NCBI GenBank assembly: GCA_000169355.1
Contig: AAXX01000004.1
Coordinates: forward strand, 62,001 to 126,000
DNA: 64,000 nucleotides
Reading direction: 5' to 3'
Source: Flavobacteria bacterium BAL38
Lineage (GTDB): Bacteria > Bacteroidota > Bacteroidia > Flavobacteriales > Flavobacteriaceae
Shown piece by piece: positions 27,832 to 36,083 of this stretch; position 1 is the first letter of the stretch, and every line of letters begins with the position of its first letter. A program made the position numbers and the translations under genes. Below the pieces are notes generated by a model. It ran no database searches. It worked only from the letters and a program-made list of their open reading frames with translations, and was not told where the DNA came from.

Positions 27832-28301
27832 TTTTTAATAATTTTAAATGTTTTTAACTCTTTATTATTCTGGTTTACTTTTAAGATATAGGTTGCTGAA
27901 GGTAAATTTCCCAACTCAATTTGTGTGTCTGCTGCGGTAATCTTGCCATTGGCTATGGCTTTTCCTGTGATATGAAAAAGAGTGTAGCTCAAACCGCTTA
28001 GTGCTGAATTTCGTAGCGATAATACAATTAGATCCGTAGTTGGATTTGGGTACAACATCGCTGACAAGGTTAGTGTCGTTAGTTCCGGATTACTCAAGGT
28101 AACTATTTCAAATGCATGTTGTACACCTTCGGCTACAGAGCCTGTTGTGCCGGTATTGTAAATATAAACTACTTGACCAACAGAAAAACTTGAACTTCCA
28201 GCGACTCCTGAAGCATTTCCTCCAGCAGCAGTTAGTATTTCTTGTGAAAATATGGAATTGCTTACACAAAATAAAATGACTAATAAGATTGTTTTGTACA
28301 T
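27828..28301 (-). CDS. Small T9SS-sorted secreted protein (cassette C cargo)
   Basis: This 157-residue protein has a signal peptide (MYKTILLVILFCVSNSIFSQ), a ~55-residue domain with the pattern SFSVGQVVYIYNTGTTGSVAEGVQHAFEI that recurs in small Bacteroidetes secreted proteins, and a type A T9SS domain related to, but more diverged than, the ones on the other cargos (identical over the last ~25 residues). It is the first gene of the array, and its stop overlaps the lectin-fold gene start by 4 nt. Function unknown. Confidence 0.8.
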   Translation of the reverse strand: MYKTILLVILFCVSNSIFSQEILTAAGGNASGVAGSSSFSVGQVVYIYNTGTTGSVAEGVQHAFEIVTLSNPELTTLTLSAMLYPNPTTDLIVLSLRNSALSGLSYTLFHITGKAIANGKITAADTQIELGNLPSATYILKVNQNNKELKTFKIIKK

Positions 28302-28342
28302 AAATTTAAGTTTTGAGTTTAGTAATTATTACGAATTTATAA

Positions 28343-28475
28343 TACGTAGTTATTTTAAATTTATAGTTTGAAATAACCTTGTATTAATGTTATGTTGTAA
28401 ATTTACTTTAGTATTTTAAGATATGAAATACGTAACAATACTGATTTTATGCGTATTTTTTTAGCTTAGTACGTA
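28343..28475 (-). promoter_or_regulatory. Three TACGTA palindromes upstream of the array
   Basis: TACGTA occurs at 28343-28348, 28429-28434 and 28470-28475, with a variant TGCGTA at 28450-28455. Read on the minus strand they fit TACGTAYT. They lie 42-175 bp upstream of the first array gene, beside a LuxR-type response regulator, so they are candidate operator sites. The rest of 28302-28700 is AT-rich without a gene. Confidence 0.45.
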
Positions 28476-28700
28476 GTAGTAGGGAAGCCTATAAATTTCT
28501 GTTTATAAGATCAAAACAGAGTTTTTCATCAATCTGTTAAATAGTTACAGAAAAACAAGATGAAAATTTAAGTATAGATTTAATTTTAAGCGAATTCAGG
28601 AATTTAAAATGAAATGAATTTATAAACCTATTAAGAAATAAGAAGAAGTAATAATTGTTATTGTTGTTGAAACAAGAAACATCATGGAATCAATATAAAA

Positions 28701-29348
28701 TTACATATCCAAGATAATTTTTTTATTTTCTATAGCCCAATATGTTAGCCTTTTGGTTTCTCCCTCTATTTCTAACTTTTTTATAATATTACTTCGATGC
28801 TTTTCTATGGTTCTTACAGAAACATTAAATTGCTCGGCAATACTATTTGTGTTTTGTTGTTGAGAAATAAGTTTTAGAATGGTTAGTTCTGAAAATGTTA
28901 ATAATTTTAAACTAAATAAATTTTTATCTAAAGTGGTTAAAAAATCACTATTCAAGGATGGGCTGTAATATATAGTATTACTAGCCACAGCTTTTATACA
29001 CTTTTCTATTTCAGAGAAACTATCTTCTTTTAATAAAAACCCATGGATATGAATGGCCTTTGCATGCATTACAACTGGAGGTTCTTTATGAAAAGATTGT
29101 ATTATAAATTTAGTAGCTACACGTTTTTCTTTGGCCATTTTCACTACTTCAAACCCGTTTAAAAAAGGCATATCTATATCTAAAATTGCAATATCCGGTT
29201 GTAGTTTAATAATTAATTCTAATGCTTGCATACCGTCTACCGCTTGCCCAATTACATGGTACCCACTTGAGGTTAATTCTTTAAACAAGCCTTCTAATAT
29301 CATAGGATAATCGTCTGCAATTATAATTGAAAGTATTTTTTTATCCAT
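28701..29348 (-). CDS. LuxR/NarL-family response regulator
   Basis: This 215-residue protein has an N-terminal receiver domain (IIIADDYPMILEGL; phospho-acceptor D57 in AILDIDMP; conserved Lys in GFLLKED) and a C-terminal LuxR helix-turn-helix (LTFSELTILKLISQQQNTNSIAEQF, VSVRTIEKHRSNIIKKL). The start abuts the histidine kinase stop with no gap, so the two form a two-component pair. The neighbouring array and its TACGTA boxes make that array the likeliest target (inference). Confidence 0.93.
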   Translation of the reverse strand: MDKKILSIIIADDYPMILEGLFKELTSSGYHVIGQAVDGMQALELIIKLQPDIAILDIDMPFLNGFEVVKMAKEKRVATKFIIQSFHKEPPVVMHAKAIHIHGFLLKEDSFSEIEKCIKAVASNTIYYSPSLNSDFLTTLDKNLFSLKLLTFSELTILKLISQQQNTNSIAEQFNVSVRTIEKHRSNIIKKLEIEGETKRLTYWAIENKKIILDM

Positions 29349-31364
29349 TTAAAAGGGTATAATTAGTTGTACTATTGTTCCTTTATTTGCAACTGATTTA
29401 AATTCTAATTTAGCGTTTATATTTTTTGCGCGTTCCAATAAAGTTTTCATCCCTAATTTATTTTTTTCGTTAATAGTTTTAGAAACATCAAACCCATGTC
29501 CATTATCCTCAATTGTAACATTAATATATTTTTTTTGTTTTTCAACTGAAACGAATACAGCTTTAGCCTTGGAATGCTTTAAAATATTAGAAAGTAATTC
29601 TTGAATAATCCGGTATAAATGTAATTCATGTTCTCTATCAATTAAGTTGTCAATAGTTTCAATATCACAGGTAAAAAATAATTTTGTATTCCTATCTATT
29701 TCATTAATTAAAGATTTAATAGCTTCAGTATATGATATGCCTTCCATTTGAGGTGGATACAAACCATGAGAAATAGTTCTTAATTCATCTATAGCATTTT
29801 TACAAAGTAATGATGCCTCTTTACTTTCAATTCCATTAATTTTTTTATAAAGTACGATTAGTTTTTGTCCTATACTATCATGTAAATCTCTTGCTAATCG
29901 TTTTCTTTCATCTTCTTGATTAGAAATAAGATTTTGAGAAAAAGAATGAATAAGTAGTTCCTTTTCTCTAGCTCCATTTCGTGAACGAATTAAAATGATA
30001 ACTATAGAAACTAATATAAATATACCAATAATTACTATAAATAATAGTTTATTAGACTTGCTATTTTTTTCTAAAAATTCTAAATCCTTTTTTTGAGATT
30101 CAATTAGAAAATCCTTTTTTTTAGTTTGATATAACGATTGATAATAAGAAAAATATTTTAACTTTTGTTCGCTAAAAAGAGAATCTTTTAAAGCAAAATA
30201 TTTATTCTCATGATAATATGCATTCTTATAATCCCCAATTGCTTTATATACTTTTGATAAAAAGTTTTCGGCTTCAAATATTTTTTCTGCTTTAAATTTT
30301 CTTTTTTCTATTTCTAAGTGCTCTTTTCCTAGTTTTAAAGCGTCATTAAAATTTCTATGAGCAAAAGCGATATTTTTTAAAACTTCTAAATAATTCTCTT
30401 TGTTTTCATCATTCTTAAATCGGTCAATATTATTATTTATTTCTTTCAAATATTTTTCAGCGGCATCAATATTATTATTCTCTAAATAAGCCAGTAATAT
30501 TTCACAAATAATCTCAGAATAAACATAGTCGTTACCTCCAGTCTTTTTTTCAAATTCAATTGCTAGTAATAAATTAGTAATGCATTCATTGATATGACCG
30601 GTTTTACGCAAATCTTGAGCTGCATTATAATACAAAAGGGCTAAATTTATATAATCATTGCTCGCTTTTGCCAACGCAATGGTTTCATTTCTCTCTTTTT
30701 TTGCTTCTATATAAAACCCATTTTGACTATATAATAGTGCCAACCCGTAATTGGCAGCTATTATGTTAGTTGTATCTTTAATTTCATTAAAATATTTTTT
30801 AGCTTTTTGCAATTTTTTTGAAGAGTTATAGATATTTGTCATTTCCTTTAATGCAAAGCCCATATGTAGATTTGCAGTTCCAGCTAATTTCTTATTTCTG
30901 ACTTTTAAAGCAAATCCTTCTGCAATTTCATAATACTTTAGAGCCGTTTTTTTATCACCTGTAAAATAATAGCTATCAGCACCATTTAAATAAAATTCCC
31001 CCAAAATATTATAATGTTTTATTTTATTGATTTTTTGAAAGAAATTTTTAAAAATTTTCAATCCTTGATCGTGTTTATAAAGAATATTATTTTTAAAAAA
31101 AATTAATTTATAGGTATTTTTAGCCGCTATGTTTAGGGAGTCTAATTGTAATGCATAATTGATAGTCACTTCTGCAATTGAATCATATTTAAATTCTTTT
31201 TTATTTTCAACAAGCGTACAGAGATTATCTAATAATTTGAGGCGTTCCCCATTTTTAGAATTATAAATTTTTGTTTTTAACAAGCTTACATCGTCTTTAA
31301 TTTTTAAATCTTGTGCCCCTACTGATAAGCATATAAATGGAAAGAGAAATAAAAATATTTTCAT
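29349..31364 (-). CDS. TPR-containing sensor histidine kinase (HisKA_3 type)
   Basis: This 671-residue protein has a signal peptide (MKIFLFLFPFICLSVGAQ), a long periplasmic region of helical tetratricopeptide-like repeats, one transmembrane helix (LLFIVIIGIFILVSIVIILI), and a HisKA_3 dimerisation domain with the phospho-His near residue 495 (RKRLARDLHDSIGQKL). The HATPase_c domain has ELLSNILKHSKAKA and EDNGHGFD. I chose ATG 31364 because it begins the signal peptide; an in-frame ATG at 31445 adds 27 residues. It is paired with the downstream response regulator. The signal sensed is unknown. Confidence 0.92.
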   Translation of the reverse strand: MKIFLFLFPFICLSVGAQDLKIKDDVSLLKTKIYNSKNGERLKLLDNLCTLVENKKEFKYDSIAEVTINYALQLDSLNIAAKNTYKLIFFKNNILYKHDQGLKIFKNFFQKINKIKHYNILGEFYLNGADSYYFTGDKKTALKYYEIAEGFALKVRNKKLAGTANLHMGFALKEMTNIYNSSKKLQKAKKYFNEIKDTTNIIAANYGLALLYSQNGFYIEAKKERNETIALAKASNDYINLALLYYNAAQDLRKTGHINECITNLLLAIEFEKKTGGNDYVYSEIICEILLAYLENNNIDAAEKYLKEINNNIDRFKNDENKENYLEVLKNIAFAHRNFNDALKLGKEHLEIEKRKFKAEKIFEAENFLSKVYKAIGDYKNAYYHENKYFALKDSLFSEQKLKYFSYYQSLYQTKKKDFLIESQKKDLEFLEKNSKSNKLLFIVIIGIFILVSIVIILIRSRNGAREKELLIHSFSQNLISNQEDERKRLARDLHDSIGQKLIVLYKKINGIESKEASLLCKNAIDELRTISHGLYPPQMEGISYTEAIKSLINEIDRNTKLFFTCDIETIDNLIDREHELHLYRIIQELLSNILKHSKAKAVFVSVEKQKKYINVTIEDNGHGFDVSKTINEKNKLGMKTLLERAKNINAKLEFKSVANKGTIVQLIIPF

Positions 31365-31693
31365 AACAAAAATTTTAATAAAGATAACCCGTTGTGAGTT
31401 ATGATTTAAAAGAAAAAATTTGTATATATTTCTAATAGTTTGCAACTTATTTTAGTTATAGACCATTATCAATAAACAAATAAAATATAAATTTAAAAAA
31501 AATATTGGAAGTATTAAGAAAAATATCAAGAAAACTACTTTTAACTTATATAAGGTCAACCTGTTGAATTTCATCGCCTTTTAGACTTGTTTCAGGCAAT
31601 TTACAGTGGCAAGGTTTCTTGGTTTTTCAAGAGTAATTATTTGCTAAGTTTGACAGGATTACCTTCGGTGAGCCTGATGAGGGAAACCTTACC

Positions 31694-31756
31694 CAAACAA
31701 AAACTCCAAAACATTTACAAAAGCGAGCTTTTGACATGTTTTGGAGTTTTTGTTTG
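31694..31756. repeat. Long perfect palindrome
   Basis: Arms of 21 nt (31694-31714 and 31736-31756, CAAACAAAAACTCC...) are perfect inverse complements. The spacer itself contains the small palindrome CAAAAGC-GA-GCTTTTG. It could fold into a near-continuous hairpin of ~28 bp as DNA cruciform or RNA. Confidence 0.8.
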
Positions 31757-31870
31757 TGGAGATTGAAGATTTGTCTTCGAACTTTTGAACCAAAAAAACA
31801 TCTCAAAAAAAATAGAGATGTTTTGGTTCGATTTGTGGAGATAGAAGATTTGTCTTCGAACTTTTGAAAC
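31753..31870. repeat. Direct repeat pair flanking a second palindrome
   Basis: A ~37-bp sequence (TTTGTGGAGAT...GAAGATTTGTCTTC...) appears at about 31753-31790 and 31832-31869 with only scattered differences. Between them GAACCAAAA...ACATCTC pairs with GAGATGTTTTGGTTC. GAAGATTTGTCTTC inside each copy is itself a small hairpin. The arrangement is REP-like. 31446-31693 shows no gene. Confidence 0.7.
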
Positions 31871-31944
31871 GAAAATCTTATTCAAAAAACTGTTTCTGCT
31901 TGTAATTGATAATGATATATCAACAAATATATTCTATATATTAT

Positions 31945-32211
31945 TTATAACCCAAAGCGGGATTTAGTAAGATCAAAATGGGTTAATGCTTCAGAAGCCG
32001 TTAATCCTCTACCTTTGTAAATACGTGTAAGTGCTATTTTTCCAGAAAGATTGAAATATCCAGGGTTACCAAAATTTGGAGTTATTGTACCAATTACATT
32101 TAATTTATTAGACATTAATGAGGCTGGTAATGAATAAGTTAGTTTAGAAATACCATCAAGATATATAGTAGCCTGCCCAGAAGTTCTTGATAATACTTTC
32201 TTCTTTACCGG
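31945..32211 (-). pseudogene. 3' fragment of a LamG-like domain protein
   Basis: The minus strand encodes ~88 residues ending KIALTRIYKGRGLTASEA and then LTHFDLTKSRFGL, a pattern of C-termini of LamG/concanavalin-like proteins, often in phages or surface proteins. No start codon or upstream domain is present; the frame enters from a recombinase fragment. Decayed remnant. Confidence 0.6.
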
Positions 32212-32427
32212 TAATTTTTTACAACACCAAACTGCTTTGAACCTTCGAGAATTCGTTGCAATTGATTGTATTCTCTAACCGATATAATTGGCTCCCAGGA
32301 ACCCTTAATTATTCTACCTTCCAAATAATGAATTGAATATTCTCCCAGTATAAAACTGATTGCGCCAAATCTCAGAAATCCTTTGCTTTCTAATTTGAAC
32401 TCCTTTTGAATTCAACCAAAACAATGT
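32205..32427 (-). pseudogene. Fragment of a serine site-specific recombinase (frameshifted)
   Basis: One frame reads SKGVQIRKQRISEIWRNQF and a second, after a frameshift near 32330, reads KGSWEPIISVREYNQLQRIL followed by EGSKQFG. Together they match the recombinase domain that follows the catalytic domain of large serine recombinases. The catalytic domain is absent. It indicates a past mobile element at this site. Confidence 0.6.
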
Positions 32428-32629
32428 AAGAATCTATATAAACAACGACACTTTATATTTAAATTCAGGGACAAGTGTTATTATGACTATTGAAGTGTAC
32501 GATATTCACGGAAGATTAATTGCACAACAAAAATCAGTTAAAGCCACCAACCAATTATTGATTGTTAAAGTTATATACGAAAATAGTAAAGTGGTAATTA
32601 AAAAAAACAGTGAATTAAAAAAGGTTTAG
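32414..32629 (+). pseudogene. 3' fragment of a T9SS-sorted protein
   Basis: About 70 residues (NNVRIYINNDTLYLNSG, IEVYDIHGRLIAQQKSV, then a run to KKNSELKKV) match a type A T9SS sorting domain, with no gene body upstream. It abuts the recombinase fragment on the opposite strand. Confidence 0.6.
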
Positions 32630-32662
32630 CTAGTAACTAGTATTTAAGTAATTTGAGATTTT

Positions 32663-32696
32663 ATGTTTTAATAAATTAGTCTCGATGTTTTAATAA
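32663..32696 (+). promoter_or_regulatory. 22-bp-period direct repeat upstream of PUL operon 1
   Basis: ATGTTTTAATAA occurs at 32663-32674 and 32685-32696, two helical turns apart, with GTCTC in the spacer. It lies ~120 bp upstream of the first gene of the plus-strand polysaccharide operon. Confidence 0.45.
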
Positions 32697-32817
32697 CAGC
32701 TTCTTGATTTAACTTTCAATTGAAACAAATTAACGTTATGAATGACACTTTTTCACCAATACTAATCTTGAGATTTCATTTAATTTTACTCAAATTACAA
32801 CTTAAAAATATAAAAAT

Positions 32818-34227
32818 ATGAAAACAAAAATTACTTATTTATTTTTAATACTTCCTTTTTTGACTTTTGCGCAAGGTCCTTGGGAATTTAATACGGCTTC
32901 TAATACAGAGGGGTTTACGTGCAATTCTTCTGGAGGAGCTTTAGGAGCACACACAGTGACACAGTCAGTTGGGGATTTAAGGGTTGATTTTGTTACAGGT
33001 ACGGGCAATAATCCAATAATAAAAAAGGCAGATGCAGCTATTAATGCGGATTCAAATATCAACTTTATTGAAATACGATTGAAAAACGTAAGCGCCATTA
33101 GCTATTTAAGACTTGCTCCAGCAGGAACTACGGCTAATTATGGAAATGTTTTAATTTCCACCGCTGATACGCAGTACCAAACCTACACTATTGATGTAAC
33201 CGCATGGACAGGTACTGCTGTTGGTATTGATATATTATGTAAAAAAAACACTGCAGCTTCAGGTAGTGGAAATTCCTATACACCTGTAGCAGGAGAGTAT
33301 ATCCTAATTGATTACATTAAGCCTTTGGCTAACCTTGTAACACCAGAAGTTAACGTTTTTAATTTTGATGCAACAACCGAAGGTTTTACTACTCTTACAA
33401 GAGCAACGGCTGATCAAGCAACCGAATCGTTAAGAGCAACTTTAAAAATTAACTGTACAACCTTAGCATCAACCAATGCTAAAGTAGCTTTATCATCATT
33501 ATTTGCCCATGTTGAAGGAACAAATAAATATGCGCACATTACTTTAAAAAACACCTCAACCAATACATTTTTTCAATTAAATGGAAAAGTGGGGGGTGTA
33601 GTAACTACTTTCAATCCAATTCAAACCTATACGCCTTCTGATACGGATTATAAAACCTATGATTTTGATTTAACTACTTGGGATAGCGGGTATCAATTTC
33701 CGGAATTAAACTTTGCTGTTAAGAATACTTGGTTAGCAACAGCAACTTATGCAATAGGTGAAATTGTAATTTCAGGAAATACCTATTGTAAAAATATATC
33801 TGGTTCAAATAGTGTCTCGCCTGCAGTACCACATACAGATACTGCAAACTGGGCAATATGTGATGTAACAGGAGCTATAGCTCCAGCGGTTGGCGCAATT
33901 GTTGGCGGTGCATTGGATTTAACTAATTCTGTATATGTTGATTCAATTGTTTTTGATAATATTGTTCCTTCAGCTTTAGGAACTGCTGATTTTGGAAATA
34001 CTAAAAATACAATTTCATTATATCCAAATCCTGCCAATGATGTTTTGAATATAAGCTCATCTAATGGCATTACTAAAATTGAAGTATTTGATATGCAAGG
34101 TAGAAACGTAGCATCTAAGAACAATGCTTCGAATGTGAATGTTGCAGCTTTAGGAAAAGGAGTTTATATTGTTATAGTGGAACTAGAAAACAGGAGTGTT
34201 GTTGCAAAACAATTTATTAAAGAATAA
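32818..34227 (+). CDS. Secreted carbohydrate-binding-like protein with T9SS sorting domain
   Basis: This 469-residue protein has a signal peptide (MKTKITYLFLILPFLTFAQ), two beta-sandwich modules (WEFNTASNTEGF... and FNFDATTEGFTTL...) and a short insert resembling a CBM5/12 chitin-binding-like motif (TATYAIGEIVISGNTYCK, NWAIC). It ends with a type A T9SS domain (LYPNPANDVLNISS to AKQFIKE). The second module closely matches a module in the protein starting at 61335 at the other edge of the locus (NKYAHITLKN, YKTYDFDL, YVDSIVFDN). No catalytic motif was recognised. It is probably a surface glycan-binding protein. Confidence 0.75.
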   Translation: MKTKITYLFLILPFLTFAQGPWEFNTASNTEGFTCNSSGGALGAHTVTQSVGDLRVDFVTGTGNNPIIKKADAAINADSNINFIEIRLKNVSAISYLRLAPAGTTANYGNVLISTADTQYQTYTIDVTAWTGTAVGIDILCKKNTAASGSGNSYTPVAGEYILIDYIKPLANLVTPEVNVFNFDATTEGFTTLTRATADQATESLRATLKINCTTLASTNAKVALSSLFAHVEGTNKYAHITLKNTSTNTFFQLNGKVGGVVTTFNPIQTYTPSDTDYKTYDFDLTTWDSGYQFPELNFAVKNTWLATATYAIGEIVISGNTYCKNISGSNSVSPAVPHTDTANWAICDVTGAIAPAVGAIVGGALDLTNSVYVDSIVFDNIVPSALGTADFGNTKNTISLYPNPANDVLNISSSNGITKIEVFDMQGRNVASKNNASNVNVAALGKGVYIVIVELENRSVVAKQFIKE

Positions 34228-34305
34228 TTTTGTATTTATTAAATAACTAAGTCTGAAGACTTTTAAAATATTGATTTTTACACTATTTCTAAATAAATTT
34301 AAAAA

Positions 34306-36069
34306 ATGATTATGAAGGCTTTCTATAAATACTCCGCCTTAATTGGCTTTTTTCTATTTTTTATTACAAAATCACAAGCACAAAAAATAGCTGTACCCAT
34401 TAGTTCTTATGGTGTTTGGGATCGTGGAGGAGGAGTTGATGACTATTCCGATCCAAAGGCCGACTTTGTTTTGGGCATAGAAGTGTCAGCTACATGGGCA
34501 GAAGTACAATCCATCGGGCCAGGCAAATATGATTTCTCACAATTTCAAGAAGTATTAAATACAGCAGCCAAATATCATAAAATAGTAAAAATTAGCATAA
34601 ATGTAGGGCCAAATTCTCCTTTATGGCTCTATGATAATGGTGTGCCATTGGTCAAAGTAATTAGCAAAAAACCTGAAAAACACGCTATAAAATTTGCCAA
34701 TTACCCCTTTTATTTAAATGAAAATCATAAGAAATATTATTTTGAATTGATAAAACAATTCTCACTTTTTTTGAGAAATCAGCCTAAAGAAAAATTCGAT
34801 TGTATTGCTTTTGTACAAGTAAAAACAGGCGCTACTGGTGACGAAGAACCCTACAAAGGAGAACCTGAAGATGAAAAATTTGCTATTGACAAAAAAAAGG
34901 TATGGGAAGAATATCGGATAGAAGCATTCGAGCAATTTAAGGAGTATTTCAATGATGTGTCTGACCGTCAAATTGTGTTAACATTTAATAATGTTGATCC
35001 TATAAAAAGTCCCGTTGCTAACAATTGGGTGATGAATACGATTGACCCGAAAATTGGATTTGGTATAAAAGGAGGCGCCTACAATAGAGGACACCATTTA
35101 ACTGGCGAACAATCATTCAAAGAACAATGGACGCCTTATCTTATTAATCCTAAAGGGATGAAACTTTTCTCAGCTTCTGAAATGGATGAATCTTGGAGAA
35201 AAGAAATATTTAACATCAATACAGAATTGGCTTTTTATTGGTCAGCCCTTAGTGGAATTAATACTGGATTATCGTCTTATAATTGCTCTAAAAGAGCAAT
35301 CCAATATGCAATGCAGCATCAGGAAATTAGAGACATTTTTAAAATGTACAATAAATACGCACAGCAGGTTTATCCAGCTTCTGCCACTACGGCCTTTTCT
35401 GTTTTTCACGAAGGTTTAAATGCCGCTGATACCATTAAATTCCCAGAGAAAAAATTTGGGAATGCAAAATCTAAAAATCTGGAACGCTATACAAACATTT
35501 GTAATGCCTATGCCTCAAGAGGGGCAAAAATGGATGATTTAGAAGCAGCCGATATAGGTCAAGTAAATCAAAGAGAGAGACAAAAGGGATATAACGATGC
35601 CGGATGGGATATTGCCGAAGGAAATTTTGAACGTTTCTTGTATCAAATTAAACCCGACGAAACTTCCATAGGACTTTTCAGGGTTAGAGGTGAGATAGAC
35701 AAAAACTCTTCAAAATATGACCGTTTTGCTCGTTCTTTTGAAAATGCAACAGGAAAAAACACCATGTATTTTAAATTTGATGATGAGATGTTTATCGCTT
35801 CAAAACCGAAAAGTTTAAAATTTACCATAACTTGGCTAGATAAAAACCCGGGTTCAACTTGGGCATTGCAATACAACAAAGGAAAAGAAATGAAAACGGC
35901 TCTTGAGATAAAAGGGAAGGGCGATAACCAGTGGAAAACTGTAACAGTTGAGGTTTCTGATATGCAGTTAAACCATAGTGGAAAAATGGCGTCTGACTTT
36001 GCATTGGTAAATACAGATTCAATCGATGATGTTTTTAACGGTATTGAAGTAAATATTCAACGAAAATAA
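34306..36069 (+). CDS. Secreted TIM-barrel-like glycoside hydrolase, family uncertain (paralog 1)
   Basis: This 587-residue protein has a signal peptide (ending ITKSQAQ), then a barrel-like region: SYGVWDRG, GPGKYDFSQF, NVGPNSPLWLYDNG, FVQVKTGATGDEEPYKGE and KLFSASEMDESW. The Glu in TGDE and the Glu in SASEMD are placed like the acid/base and nucleophile of clan GH-A enzymes (for example GH42-like), but I cannot assign a family. The C-terminal ~130 residues look like a beta-sandwich (IGLFRVRG, YDRFARSFENATGKNTMYFKF). Three relatives lie at 52867-54870, 57117-58892 and 58897-60834. It precedes three sulfatases, 14 nt before the first, so it is probably in the same operon. Confidence 0.7.
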   Translation: MIMKAFYKYSALIGFFLFFITKSQAQKIAVPISSYGVWDRGGGVDDYSDPKADFVLGIEVSATWAEVQSIGPGKYDFSQFQEVLNTAAKYHKIVKISINVGPNSPLWLYDNGVPLVKVISKKPEKHAIKFANYPFYLNENHKKYYFELIKQFSLFLRNQPKEKFDCIAFVQVKTGATGDEEPYKGEPEDEKFAIDKKKVWEEYRIEAFEQFKEYFNDVSDRQIVLTFNNVDPIKSPVANNWVMNTIDPKIGFGIKGGAYNRGHHLTGEQSFKEQWTPYLINPKGMKLFSASEMDESWRKEIFNINTELAFYWSALSGINTGLSSYNCSKRAIQYAMQHQEIRDIFKMYNKYAQQVYPASATTAFSVFHEGLNAADTIKFPEKKFGNAKSKNLERYTNICNAYASRGAKMDDLEAADIGQVNQRERQKGYNDAGWDIAEGNFERFLYQIKPDETSIGLFRVRGEIDKNSSKYDRFARSFENATGKNTMYFKFDDEMFIASKPKSLKFTITWLDKNPGSTWALQYNKGKEMKTALEIKGKGDNQWKTVTVEVSDMQLNHSGKMASDFALVNTDSIDDVFNGIEVNIQRK

Positions 36070-36083
36070 ATTAATACACCACC

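Noticed and set aside
18140..28301. A local DGR template repeat or reverse transcriptase
   Set aside because: I looked for adenine-rich near-copies of the variable tails and for reverse transcriptase motifs on both strands and saw none in the window.
31640..31700. CCTGATGAGGGAAACC resembling a hammerhead ribozyme core or a group II intron domain V half
   Set aside because: Stem II of a hammerhead is missing between CTGATGAG and GAAAC, and the 3' half of a domain V helix is absent. Chance or a tiny fragment is more likely.
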